DNA of 64,000 nucleotides from Charina bottae (GCA_023362775.1 JALMGJ010000005.1:86377421-86441420), one strand, 5' to 3'. Positions 22,280 through 32,689 are shown, counted from the first letter of the stretch. Notes: generated by a model not told the origin, from the letters alone. Numbers and translations: made by a program.

Positions 22280-23065
22280 ATGTGGCACGTATATAGAAGA
22301 ACAGCTCTGTGAGAAAGCTGTTAGGGCTAACCTAATAATAGGGCTGCCCTTTATGCTTGCTGGCAAATTAGCCAAATTCAGGTAAAATCGGGATCTAGGA
22401 ATCTAGAGCTTATTCCAAAATGGGAAAGGAAATTGATCCTGCCTTGCATCACTTTATCATGCAGCATCAGAGCCAAAAGAAGAGTGCCTTGGCTAATGGG
22501 ATGCAAGGCAAAAACCAGAAGGGTCTGCAGGCAGTCACAAATGTCAAGGTGGCAGAGGCAACTCTGCGAGAAAAGCCCCACCCCTCTTGCACAGGCGTCC
22601 TGACACGTGTCTCCAACCTGACAGTTTTGAAACCCAAGATGAGGGCTCTGCAAGTTTTGAACGGAGGGCTTCATTTCCACAGGGCTCCAAGGAAAGCTCC
22701 CCTCGGAAGCAGCTTTGTGAAGTAATGGAGTCCCGTCTCTTCTAAGAGCAAAAAGAAGCAGTTGGATCTGCGCTGCTTCCTCTGTCACTCGGCAAAGCCA
22801 AAAAGGTTTACTCAGCCTCCTTCAGCTTTTTGCAAATATAAGTGGGGCTGCTTCTCCACAGTGGCTGCTTACAGTCATCTACCACTCCCCAAAGGCAGAA
22901 GATGTTTCTACATCATTTTTGCCCAAAAGGCTCTTCTAGCTTTTGTGTGGGACAAAGGAAGCGAAGAGGAGAAGGTAACACCAAGGAGAGTGGCTAGGAA
23001 GGAATTCTTTGCCCAGGCCTTATATTCCAGGCACATGTAGACTGCTTGCACAGCTCTCTCACAGA
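22280..23065. other. No gene recognised; open frames on both strands rejected
   Basis: Overlapping open frames of 136 (minus) and 101 (plus) codons occupy 22378-22788 but show no domain, signal or family resemblance. Confidence 0.45.
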
Positions 23066-23070
23066 TGATC

Positions 23071-23173
23071 ATGGTGCTGAAGGCAAGACACAATCTGCTG
23101 CAATTTTCTTTTAATAAAACAGAGAGGAGAGAAAAGAAAATTGCAGCAGATTGTGTCTTGCCACCAGCACCAT
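23071..23173. repeat. Large 42-bp inverted repeat (hairpin)
   Basis: ATGGTGCTG..GGCAAGACACAATCTGC... at 23071-23112 is reverse-complemented at 23132-23173 with about two mismatches. A purine-rich loop of about 19 bases separates the arms. No TSD is apparent, so it may be a local inverted duplication rather than a transposon. Confidence 0.85.
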
Positions 23174-23174
23174 A

Positions 23175-24105
23175 ACAATCTGTAGCAACAGCCCATGCTC
23201 AAAACCCATTCCATCCTGGCATCCAGAAATCTGAATTTCCATTTGAAATGTAAGTGACCCAAAAGCTACCAACTACCAGAATCCTGTAACAGTTACAGAG
23301 TGGGTGAGTTCAGCTGTTAGCTTCCTGCCCCAGTTAATTCTTTCCACACCTTAGCAGCAGAACGTATTCCCCTTAAGAAGAATGACAGGCCATCAGAAAT
23401 GTGTGTGTGTGTGTGTGGGGGGGGGGGGGGTCGGCCTGAATCCTGGGGAACAAGTATCTTTCCTAAATGGCACCCACTTGAATGGGTTGCATAGGAGAGG
23501 AAGAAAGCAAGTGGAAATAATAATATTTCTGCAAGGTAACCTCCTTGTCGAAGAAAATGGCAGCTGGCATTTCTCCACCTACAGTCATCTGCTGCTCATC
23601 CCAACTCACCTCCAAAATTCTATACAGAGGGACTTTCTGGGATGCTGATCATCTGAAGCCCCAGGGCTGAGAAGAGCCCATCTTCCAAGGCTTTTTATCA
23701 GTCACAAGTTCACATGTAGAGTTAAAAGTTACTTGCTGTGTCTCTTTCAAAGAAAGGGCCCTGTTTATTTGCCATGAAACCCTATTTTGGAGATTTCCTA
23801 GTTGTCAAGGAACTGGAGGGCCGGGGCTGCGGGAGTGGGTTCAGAGTTCACCCAGCTTTTCATTTATGAGTCGTTTGAGGGGTGGAAGGCTGACTTGCAG
23901 CAGTATTTAAAGCAAAGATACCAAATGAAAGTTCCTCTCTCTCTCTCTCTCTCTTTAAGTTTGTGCTTACACAAAGCTTCTTTGTGGTTTTTTAGGCCTG
24001 TCAGACTTGTCAGGCGTGGTAAGAAAAAGTATATTGTTTCCAACACTTGGATTCCTTTCCTTCTGACATCTGCCAGTCTCTAAAGATGATAAATTCCTGC
24101 CTCAT
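23175..24105. other. No gene recognised; microsatellites
   Basis: (GT)n followed by a G run at 23399-23430, and (CT)n at 23936-23954. No coding or transposon signal otherwise. Confidence 0.55.
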
Positions 24106-24109
24106 TAGC

Positions 24110-24430
24110 CAGGGGTGTGGGATTACAGCCTGACAACACATTAATCACCAGCTTCGGTGGCAGCCTGACTAGCAATAGGCATTGTTAACAAAACTTTTCT
24201 AATATGTCACTCTTCTCTATGACAGCCTGTAATCAATCATCATGATTGACAGCGCTGATAGATTACACTATTTATACTTTTTGTAATGAAAGATAGCGTT
24301 TCCACCTACTGTCATTTTGAGGCTAGCTGTGGCGGGATCGCTGAATAGAAACAAACACAACAGCTTAGTCCTCAGCTCGGCGTTTGTGAAGTTTAAGTGA
24401 GGCAGCTTTGAAGGTCCCTTTGTGTCAAGG
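24110..24430. other. Possible conserved noncoding element
   Basis: A stretch free of repeats, containing clustered homeodomain-type sites: TAATCAATCATCATGATTGACAGC (TALE/Meis-type TGATTGACAG within it), GATAGATTACA and TTGTAATGAAAG. The texture resembles developmental enhancers in gene deserts. Conservation cannot be tested here. Confidence 0.35.
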
Positions 24431-24434
24431 TTCA

Positions 24435-25270
24435 GAAGAGAGCTATTGTGAGGGAACCTGGTTAAAGCAGCAGCTTTCAAGCACAGGCTTGCGTTGCTTG
24501 TAACCGTCTAACTTGCTTTCAGGTCAAGTTCTGGCAGGTATGAAGCGCTGGGGGCTCCCGTCTCTAACCCTGCCTACCACAAGGAGATGAAGCCTGAGAT
24601 TCAGATCTCTTTCCCCTTCTGTAGTTGAAAGGAGGCAGTCATACCCCTTTCTCTTCACTGCACAGAGCAAACAAAGTTACCCCAGTTAAGGTAGCAATGG
24701 AAAGGAAGTAAGGAAGTCAGGAGTGAGAATTAAACAGGCCACCATTTTATTAGTGGAATACAGCAGAATGCAGACTCCCTCAAGCTGGTGCCTTCCAGAT
24801 GTATCTGAACTGCTTAGGTTTCCCATGCTGGCTGGGATTTTTGCATGTTGCAGTTGCAGCATAGGTGGGCAATGGCAGGTGGAGAATGTTGCCAGAATGC
24901 ATTAGTAATTAAGCCAAGAGGGAAGGATTGGTAGCTGTGGCTAGAGAGCCTGGAGAATCCGCTGAGATGTCCCTCTGACAGAAGTCATTTCAGGTCCCTT
25001 CACCCAATCGTGCAACAGAAATAGGAAGATGTGAGTGTATGAGTCTTGTTGGTAACATCAGGGCTTCACTACCATGGACAGCAGTCCTCTTCATGAGCCA
25101 CTCAGTCTTGTAAATATCTGGACATCCCATAATAAATCAAGATGGTACTTTATCTGTGACACCTTTCTCTACCTCAGTGATGAGCATCGTTTTAGCAAAC
25201 AAGGAACCACACTTGCCATTTTAGGCAGCTGAGACCATATCCAGGTGGGTCTTGGTTTGGGAGATATTTT
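24435..25270. other. No gene recognised
   Basis: Unique-looking sequence without motifs I recognise. Confidence 0.5.
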
Positions 25271-25274
25271 GGGG

Positions 25275-25400
25275 TGGTTTTTTAAATTTATTTATTTAAT
25301 GGAAATTTTATTTATTTATTTATTTATTTTTCAAGTTTATATAGCCACCCATCTCACAAACAAACGACTCTGGGTGGCGTACAAAGAGCTTTTTACTCCA
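25275..25400 (-). mobile_element. L2/CR1-type LINE 3' tail
   Basis: ATAGCCACCCATCTCACAAACAAACGACTCTGGGTGGCG is the reverse complement of the family's GCCACCCAGAGTC...GAGATGGGTGGCTAT end. A TTTA-rich tract lies on its left, the expected tail side for a minus copy. Confidence 0.7.
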
Positions 25401-25611
25401 AGTTTACCAAGCATCAAATTCAGAGTTTACCTTTAGGACTATTTTAGTCATACATTACAGTTTTTATCTGTTTTCTGACTCAAAATGTTGGTGAAATGTC
25501 TCAGGGGGGACTCCAAGGGAATATCTAAATGCCTAAAATTCCTTTAAAAAGGGCAGTGGCACACACACAAACACACACAGCTACCAAATTGCAAATTGTT
25601 GTGTGGTCGGT

Positions 25612-25621
25612 CTGTCTATCA

Positions 25622-25715
<94 letters not shown>

Positions 25716-25716
25716 A
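25612..25716. repeat. (CTGT)n then (CTAT)n microsatellite
   Basis: CTGT repeats switch to CTAT repeats near 25677. A (CA)n-like tract lies at 25559-25580. Confidence 0.95.
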
Positions 25717-25719
25717 TCT

Positions 25720-26210
25720 ATCTATGTTGGAATCAACTTGGAAATCTTCTCTTTGTGAGTCTTTTTTAGCCAGGTCCACATTTTGGCATTGGAACGAGGC
25801 AGTAAAGATACTAAAATAGGTGATGCCAGTTTTGACTGTGTTTGACAAGCAGTGTTTTAGAATATTCTCCCTAATGAAAGAAGTGCCAGATGCTGATGAA
25901 GATGCACACCTTTTATGCTAGTTTTGTCTTTGTGATGGCCTTTTTAAAAAGTGGTTCGAGCACCTTGCAAGCTGACATGGAGCAGACTCATTGGTTGATT
26001 GGAAAACTTCCTGTTCACCTGTTCAGATGTGTGGCTTTCACTTCAGTCTCAGAAGTGCTAAATGTGGGGCTTGATTATGAGGTCCTTCAAATAAAAAGCA
26101 AAACTCAATGATTCTATCCTTCCTGTGATTTACTGGATTACTGCCTTTCTAATTACTTTTGAGAAAGGATCTGAAATCAAAGCCAACAGATTCCCAGAAC
26201 AACCTAAGAT
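25720..26210. other. No gene recognised
   Basis: No repeat or coding family identified. Confidence 0.5.
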
Positions 26211-26213
26211 GTT

Positions 26214-26640
26214 TGCTTATTTATCGGATTTCTGTACCACCCTTCTACAAGACTTATAGCAGTTTACAATAGTGGAGTAGAACAGACGTGTTACACAATA
26301 ATAAAATAAAACTGTGATGATCTATAAAAGTAAAACAGTCAGTGAAAAACTGTATCATTCCTAAACCCAGCAACTGTGGGTGCCTCACTCACTTACATGG
26401 CTGAGACCCAGGTTGTGCACAGGACTGCCTTACTCCTATGCAGTCTGTCTGGTGGTCTCAGCTTCTCAACAACAACGACAAAACTTTTTCCTGGTCCTGC
26501 CTTTGCTCATTGATTTATCTAATTTATTTAATATCCTGCCTTCCATTCCGGAACTCAAGGTGGCATATCTCGTCTCGTTTCGAGTCAGAAATGCAGGAAA
26601 TAAAAAAGGGAAAAATACTAATTAAAAGTTAAAAAGTTAA
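26214..26640 (-). mobile_element. Two short LINE/SINE 3' tail fragments
   Basis: TTTATCGGATTTCTGTACCACCC...AGCAGTTTACAATA (26220-26330) and AATATCCTGCCTTCC...CTCAAGGTGGCATAT (26525-26570) both read, on the minus strand, like L2-type tails (GGCGGxxTACAAA..). Sequence between them is not identified. Confidence 0.45.
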
Positions 26641-26645
26641 AACAT

Positions 26646-26990
26646 TTAATAAAAATATAAAATGTATATAACTCTAGCCCAATGCCGGGCCACATTGATG
26701 GCAGAGGTGTTTCCAGCGAATAAGTCACTCTGTGTGCATGTCGGTCCCAAAGGGCACTGTAAAAGATGGGTAGTGGTTTGAATATTGCCACATTCGCAGC
26801 AAATATCCTTGCCCTCAGGGAGAAACCCCCATTTTTCCATATTATCTTTAGTTCTGGCCAAACCAGTGTGCAATCTGTTTAAACATCTCCAAACCGTCCA
26901 CCACTCCTCTGAACCTCTGGGCAGCTCCTCAAGCAGTTCTATCCAATTATGAAGATGTTTTGCTTGACATGTCCATCTTTTTAATCATTC
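26646..26990 (-). pseudogene. Non-LTR retrotransposon C-terminal fragment with cysteine motif
   Basis: The minus-strand frame reads SEEWWTVWRCLNRLHTGLAR...NMEKWGF, then CCECG and HLLQCPL: a C-x2-C...H-x4-C arrangement after an NRLxTG..KWG block, which is typical of the region after reverse transcriptase in several LINE clades. It is open from about 26960 to 26646. Neither the reverse transcriptase nor the 3' end is present. Clade is not assigned. Confidence 0.6.
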
Positions 26991-27054
26991 TGTTTGAGGT
27001 GTAATAGGTGGCATATAACATTCCCACCTATTTTCCCCCATAGCAACCACCCTT

Positions 27055-27140
27055 TGAGGGCTGACAAAAAGCAACTGGCCCAAACTCACTCAGTGAGCTT
27101 CCACAGTTAAGAGTGGATGTCCAACATCAACAATAAATCC
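27055..27140 (-). mobile_element. MIR-like SINE core remnant
   Basis: CAACTGGCCCAAACTCACTCAGTGAGCTTCC is the reverse of the CORE-SINE GGTGACCTTGGGCCAGT segment, diverged. Confidence 0.45.
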
Positions 27141-27219
27141 TGTTGTTTTTTTCCCCCCCTCAAGTGGGGACTTCATTGTTAGTGGAACAAGTTGCCACCA
27201 GTTGTTGAGACAACCAACT

Positions 27220-27622
27220 TGTCAGGATGGCAATGGCATCCTGCCATAGACAGATGGGGTTTGTAGTTAGTAGGTAGATGGGCAGTAATTAGTTAGCATC
27301 CTTGCTGGGTGTTAGAGATAGGCAAGGAATGCAAGGCGGTGGAATGTGGGGGTAGAGAGACAGGAACCAGACTCCAAGGCCATTCAGCTGGGAGCATCAA
27401 AGGACTAACAGTTTAGAGTTATGGGAACCGAGTCGGTAGGGGAGGGGTTGGTGAGGAGTAAGTGGGAACTGGCATGTTTAAAGTTGTGTTTGCACACGCT
27501 TTTGCTCAATCTGCTCTTTGCATCGATTCTGTTCACTTGTATTAATAAAAGAACTTTTTCATATCCTACCAGGGCTTGTGCTGAGAGTTTCTAAGTTAAT
27601 ATCAAAGGAGTGGAACGTCACA
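27220..27622 (+). mobile_element. Probable solo LTR (gypsy-like)
   Basis: Starts TGTCAGGATGGC and ends GGAACGTCACA. AATAAAAGAACTTTTTC near 27543 is placed about 75 bases before the end, as in many LTRs (polyadenylation signal plus R-U5). Flanking pentamers are similar but not identical (CAACT against CATCT), so the TSD is unproven. Confidence 0.5.
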
Positions 27623-27944
27623 CATCTTCTTTATTAGAGTTCAGGAGGAAGCTTAAAACTTACCTTTTTTACCAGGCCTTTTAAGAGTTTTTAAGAGTGT
27701 TATTTTTTTTAAAGAAACAAAAGGTTAGATCTCGTTTTGAATGTATATATATTTATATTGTAAGCTGACCATAGCCATTTGGGAGTGGGTGACAGATACA
27801 TCTCTAAAAGAAACAAGGTTTCATTTCTTTCTTCTGAGGGTTGAAGGTAATGTGACAGAGTGGCATCAGGGTTTTCTCCTAACAAGCTGATTTTGTAGTA
27901 GTTCAAATGAGTTGCTGAACCACAGAGAACACTCTCTTAAAATT

Positions 27945-27999
<55 letters not shown>

Positions 28000-28397
28000 A
28001 TAAATAAATAAATAAATAAATAATCTGGCCCAAGGCTCTTTATGGGATCCATTGGCAAGATTTCAAATAGAAACACCCCTTCATTTTCTGCTACTGATGG
28101 CAGCACATGATATGTGAACTAAGGAACCACTTTCCTCCTTGCAAGAGCGTGCTAAACATTTGGTTAATGAAGGAGAAGTTAATTTCATTGGTGACAGCAG
28201 TCATTCATCTCAACTCCATTCATATACCACAGCCCTGACTTTAAGTGTCTTGGAAAGGTGACATCATGCAAAAGGAGAACCTGCATTCCCACAGAGAAGG
28301 CTTTGGATTCAGTATACTCAGTCCAGACGGAACTGATGAAATTTGCCAGTGATTGGTTGTATGAGGCAGTTTCAGTTGTTCCATTTTAGCTACAGTT
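27623..28397. other. No gene; (TA)n and (AAAT)n microsatellites
   Basis: (TA)n at 27949-27993 and (AAAT)n at 28000-28022; the remainder is unidentified. Confidence 0.7.
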
Positions 28398-28407
28398 AGA
28401 GCTTTAA

Positions 28408-28831
28408 CTTTTAACTTTTTTAAGGATAAGGAAGGCTGAGCGCCGAAGAATTGATGCTTTCGAACTGTGGTGCTGGAGAGAGGACTCTTAAGAGTCCCTT
28501 GGACTGCAAGGAGGTCAAATCATTCAGTCCTAAAGGAAATCAACCCTGACTGCTCATTGGAAGGACAGATACTGAAGCTGAAGCTCAAATACTTTGGCCA
28601 CCTAATGCGAAGAGAGGACTCCCTGGAAAAGACCCTGATGCTGGGAAAGACTGAAGGCAAAAGGAGAAGGGGACGGCAGAGGATGAGATGGTTAGATAGC
28701 ATCACCGATGTAATGAACATGAATTTGAGTGAACTCCGGGAGACAGTGGAGGACAGGAAGGCCTGGTGTGCTATGGTCCATGAGGTCACGAAGAGTCGGA
28801 CACGACTAAACGACTGAACAACAACAACAAC
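28408..28831 (+). mobile_element. 5'-truncated BovB LINE end with 10-bp TSD
   Basis: TSD AGAGCTTTAA at 28398-28407 and 28832-28841. The plus strand encodes the BovB C-terminal end with an open frame: LKYFGHLMRREDSLEKTLMLG, KRRRGRQRMRWLDSIT, LRETVEDRKAWCAMVHEV and TKSRTRLND, then a stop and a (CAA)n tail. The nucleotide block AGTCGGACACGACT near the 3' end is the same block found before the tail of the Sauria-type SINEs. This copy is much better preserved than the one at 6552. Confidence 0.93.
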
Positions 28832-28841
28832 AGAGCTTTAA

Positions 28842-29968
28842 TCTTGAACCAAGGGCTGCACTTGAACCTTGAAAAAGGTAACAGCTGGTTTAATACTCTG
28901 GCTGGATTTGCATGACACACTGAGCCATACTACCTGATTGAGCTGGATTTGTTCAACACACTGGGCTAACATGGTTTTTAAATTTTTGATTGCCTTTCTA
29001 AGGGACACGTTGCTTTAATGTAAGCCTATGAACATCATTTTATTTGTACGTTGATTAGATTGTAGAGCAATAGGTGTGCAAAATTTTGATAATGTTTATT
29101 TCTGTAACCTGACAAGCAATCCTAAATCGAAAATACCAAACTCTGCAATCTCTTTGTTCCTTTATGTCTAAGGTTTTGTATCTTGGAATCAGTTATATTG
29201 TGGTATAACTGCATAAATACATTTTAAGTGTTTCAAAACAAATGGGTATTTTTCAGATTCTGGGGTTGATTTAGTTAACTGATGTTGTATCAAACCATTA
29301 ACTTTGACCTCTCTATTATTCAGAGAGCTAAAATGAATGTAGATAAACAGACAAACAGTTTCAGGTTACAAACAGGGATTTTCTTTTATAAACAAACCAA
29401 TCTCTTAGATTTCATGGTGTGATATTTGACACCAAACTGATTATTTAAGATACATCCTGCAACCTCATATTAAACCTGACACCTGAGTTTCATGTTATTA
29501 TAATAAGTGGTTACCTATTAGTGTGTGAATTACTGCTTGGAAATGAGAAATTCATTAATTTTCTCTGACAAAGTCTTTAAGGTTGACTATGTCCTTAATA
29601 TTAACATTATAATGGTGAAGAAGGTTCCTTAATGTATATACTGTATATAACTTCAATCATAGTTCTTGGACTAGTTCTTGGAAGATTTTAACTAGAATGC
29701 AGACAGTTGTATAAGGACTGGAAACTCAAAGTAGTCAAAACTTTCAACTTCCAGAGAAGAGTTTCTTTGTTACAGGAGGAGGAACCTGGCCATCTAATTC
29801 AACCTCTCCATGTCACAAACATGATTAGTAGGTGACAAAGATTGTAACAGTATCCAGCCAAACCATGTTCCTTTCACAGTTCTGACTGTTTGATAATTCA
29901 TGTCCCCAAGGACTATCTCTGGGTCATGCAGAGTGACCTGTCAAAACAGGTGGAAATGACAATTCAGC
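28842..29968. other. No gene recognised
   Basis: 28880-28975 holds two similar half-units (GCTGGATTTG..ACACACTGRGC) that may be an old transposon fragment. A weak CR1-like GCCATCTAATTCAACCTC occurs at 29792-29810. Confidence 0.4.
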
Positions 29969-30062
29969 AGAACCTATCATGTATAGTCGAAGGCTTTCAC
30001 GGCCGGAATCCGATGGTTGTTGTGGGTTTTCCGGGCTGTTTGGCCATGTTTTGGCAGTTTTT

Positions 30063-30108
30063 GTTCCTAACGTTTCACCAGTAGCTGTGGCTGGCATCTT
30101 CAGAGGAC
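30063..30108 (-). ncRNA. Hammerhead-ribozyme-like core (left arm)
   Basis: On the minus strand: stem I strand GTCCT, then CTGAAGA (fits CUGANGA), stem II GCCAG/CTGGT with one G-U pair, GAAA, the palindrome ACGT, T, then AGGAAC complementary to the stem I strand with one bulge. Stem III would form only between two molecules through ACGT. Confidence 0.5.
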
Positions 30109-30165
30109 AGGAGCACAGCTAGAGGATTCTCTGATTCACAGAGAGAATCTTCTAGCTGTGCTCCT

Positions 30166-30211
30166 GTCCTCTGAAGATGCCAGCCACAGCTACTGGCGAA
30201 ACGTTAGGAAC
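30166..30211 (+). ncRNA. Hammerhead-ribozyme-like core (right arm)
   Basis: GTCCT (30166-30170), CTGAAGA (30171-30177), stem II GCCAG (30179-30183) with CTGGC (30193-30197), GAAA (30198-30201), ACGT (30201-30204), candidate cleavage base T30205, and AGGAAC (30206-30211) returning to pair with GTCCT. All invariant core positions of the CUGANGA...GAAA scheme are present. The cleavage triplet is GUU rather than the common GUC, which usually cleaves more slowly. Stem III is minimal and self-complementary, the form expected to work as a dimer. Confidence 0.55.
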
Positions 30212-30273
30212 AAAAACTGCCAAAACATGGCTAAACAGCCCAGAAAACCCACAACAACCATAGAACCTATCAT

Positions 30274-32030
30274 CATCATCATCATCACCATCATCTCCTC
30301 CTCTTCCTTCACCTCCCTCTCCTTCACCTTCTCCTGCTCCATCCTTCCCCCACCCTCCAGCGATGAAGAGTGAGAATGGGTGAAAAGGCAAGGGTTCCAC
30401 ATGGGCCACTTGTCCTTTCTTTGGCTTGGAATAAAGGGAATGTCCTGGAAATGCAACCTAAATATGTGGGGGAAAGATGTTCCTGCAGATGTTTTATACT
30501 TGCAGAAGATGCATAGTCTTGTCAAACAGGTTGGGGAAAGTGCACAAAACATCTTACTATCATCCATTGTTTATGCTCCCTGAAGTGTGTGTGTTTGTGT
30601 GTATGTATAAGACTAGATAAAATGCCATGCCTTGTAGCAAGATGGTCAAATTATTTGCTTCAGATAAGGCTGATAGCTCCCACTTTGGTGTTTAGAAAAC
30701 TGGTTTCTGGGGCTTGTTTAAATCTGTGCCGTTCCCTCTGATGCCATCTGTGTGTTGTATAGATTAAGATATCACTTAGAACTTCGAGTAATTTTATTTA
30801 TTTATTTACTTACTTCAGAAACATCTTATATTTTTTTTCCTTAGAAGTGGAGATAATCTCTTAGCCCTTCTGCTCTACTTTTTGGGGCCGGGCGGGGGGA
30901 GGGAATCAAAATTCTAACAACCTGATCTTCAGGGGAAAAGCTCCTCCTCCTCCTCCTCCTCCTCCTCCTCCTCCTCCTCCTCCTCCTCCTCCTCCTCCTC
31001 CTCCTCCTCCTCCTCTATTGTGAGAATGTGAATGAATGTTTTATTACACAAAAATGAAACAATAATTCTGGCATAGAAGAGTGTATAATATATGAGATAC
31101 TCCCCCATGGTCAATTAGAATTGATTCACCCATTACATTTTGCACAGAAGACCACCACACACACACACACACACACACAGCCTGTATCCTCATTGTGGGA
31201 ATTAAATGGTGTGTTGCAATCTGAAGTACAGAGAGTTTATGATGGCTGCCATAAAGCCATTGTACCGGTTTTCTCAGAGGTTTGTTTGTTTAAGAAAAAA
31301 ATGAAAAACACAATGGGAGGAATGTCTAAAGTCTAAACATAGCAATATTTATGTATTTGCTAAATATACTTGAAATCTAATTATAGCAAAATGAAATAAA
31401 TAGTGGGAGCTTCAAACAAACAGGACACCGCTCCCCTCATATTATGTGTTAAATATAATAATATTAACCAAATTGATTAATTACCAAAGTCAACACAAAA
31501 ATCAACATAGCAACAACTTTGCTAATGATGAGGTGACTTTTCCTATAGAGGCTCAGGCAACTGATTTGTATTAAAGGTGCCCCCACCTTTTCAAAAGAAG
31601 ATACAGCGGTTGGGTAGGCAAGTGTGGGTGTAGTCCATTTTCCAGGCTTTGGCTCTGCTATAATTGACTGCTCTGTGTACCTAGAAAATCTGCTTCTGCC
31701 AAACAGGAATGGAAGCAGAGGAATGGAGTTGTTGCAGAATGATGACAGATATTCTGAAATGAAGCAGACCTGGCTTGTTGCCACTGGAGGTTTCTTCTCC
31801 TTTTTTGATATTCCCATGGGAGGGAAGTTTGGGTAACAGGCAGCTGGTATGAGGAAGATTTAATTTTCACTCTGTACATACTGTGGCTCTTGTCCACATC
31901 AGGGCTTCCTCTGCGCACTTATGCAGGAGAGCATCGTTCCCCAGTTTGAGGCCCTCTAGATGTAGAAGAAGTATAACCCAACATTCCTGAAAGATTTCAC
32001 ATTCCAGAATTCTGCTTTAAAGGGTGGTGG
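30274..32030. other. No gene recognised; microsatellites
   Basis: (CTC)n of about 70 bases at 30942-31014 and (AC)n at 31153-31181. Short (ATC)n at 30267-30290 touches the Penelope-type unit. Open frames through the (CTC)n tract are low-complexity artefacts. Confidence 0.6.
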
Positions 32031-32034
32031 TGGT

Positions 32035-32160
32035 GGTGGGGTTGTGTGCACATAAAAGTGCACATTAAGAAAGGGTGGGCTTTCAATCAGATGGCCATGG
32101 CCACCATCTTGACATTTTTTATGTCCCCTCTCCCATGGACACCCATTGCTGTAGGATGCT
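32035..32160. repeat. Unnamed interspersed repeat, copy 1
   Basis: ATGGCCATGGCCACCATCTTGACATTTTTTATG...CCCATGGACACCC shares an ordered set of blocks with 37840-37945, 47905-47995 and, reversed in part, 49995-50145. Confidence 0.5.
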
Positions 32161-32235
32161 AATCTTAAAAGGCAGGATGTGAACAGGAACTTTGAAGATG
32201 GCATGTTTATGCTGAATTCCAGTTTTCCATCAATA

Positions 32236-32680
32236 CGTCTAGTGGTCTAGTGGTTAAGGCACCGGGTTAGAAACCAGGAGACTGAGAGTTCTAGTCCCAC
32301 CTTAGGCATGAAAGCCGGCTGGGTGACCTTGGGCCAGTCCCTGTCTCTCAGCCTGAGGAAGGAGCCAATGGCAAACCAGGAGACTGAGAGCTTTACTCCT
32401 GCCTTAAGCATGAAATCCGGCTGGGTGACCTTGGGCCAATCCCTCTCTCTCAGCCCTAGGAAGGAGCCAATGGCAAACCAGGAGACTGAGAGTTCTAGTC
32501 CCGCCTTAGGCATGAAATCCGGCTGGGTGACCTTGGGCCAGTCACTCTCTCTCAGCCCAAATCACCTCACAGGGTGGTTGTTGTGGGGAAAATAGGAGGA
32601 GGAATGAGTAATAGGCATGTTCCCCGCCTTAAATAAAGGCAGGATAGAAAATAAATAAATTAAAAATAATAAATAAATAA
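32236..32680 (+). mobile_element. CORE-SINE (MIR-like) with three 102-bp core units
   Basis: The head GGTCTAGTGGTTAAGGCACC (tRNA A-box-like) and GAGAGTTCTAGTCCC (B-box-like) is followed by the CORE segment GGCTGGGTGACCTTGGGCC. The unit AACCAGGAGACTGAGAG...GAGCCAATGGCA starts at 32272, 32374 and 32476, an exact 102-bp period. The last unit continues into the usual CACCTCACAGGG...GGGGAAAATAGGAGG and an L2-like AAAGGCAGGATA tail with (AAAT)n. Confidence 0.88.
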
Positions 32681-32689
32681 ATAAAAACA

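Larger units (their letters stand above)
29981..30261. mobile_element. Palindromic Penelope-type terminal unit with 12-bp TSD
   Basis: Exact TSD AGAACCTATCAT at 29969-29980 and 30262-30273. The insert is an inverted dimer: the arm from about 30013-30134 is reverse-complemented at 30140-30261, with a few mismatches. The left arm extends further by CGAAGGCTTTCACGGCCGG. Each arm carries a hammerhead-ribozyme-like core. A related single arm occurs at 62256-62465. Hammerhead motifs are known from the pseudo-LTRs of Penelope-like retroelements, which is why I assign it there. No reverse transcriptase or GIY-YIG coding is present, so it is nonautonomous or a solo terminal unit. Confidence 0.65.

Noticed and set aside
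22378..22788. 136-codon minus-strand open frame overlapping a 101-codon plus-strand frame
   Set aside because: No domain, signal, splice context or codon pattern; overlapping frames on both strands in a GC-richer patch are expected by chance.
28880..28975. Repeated GCTGGATTTG..ACACACTG half-units as a transposon
   Set aside because: Only two half-units and no ends or TSD; left as unassigned.
30929..31114. Poly-glutamate frame on the minus strand
   Set aside because: Translation of (CTC)n; no flanking coding evidence.
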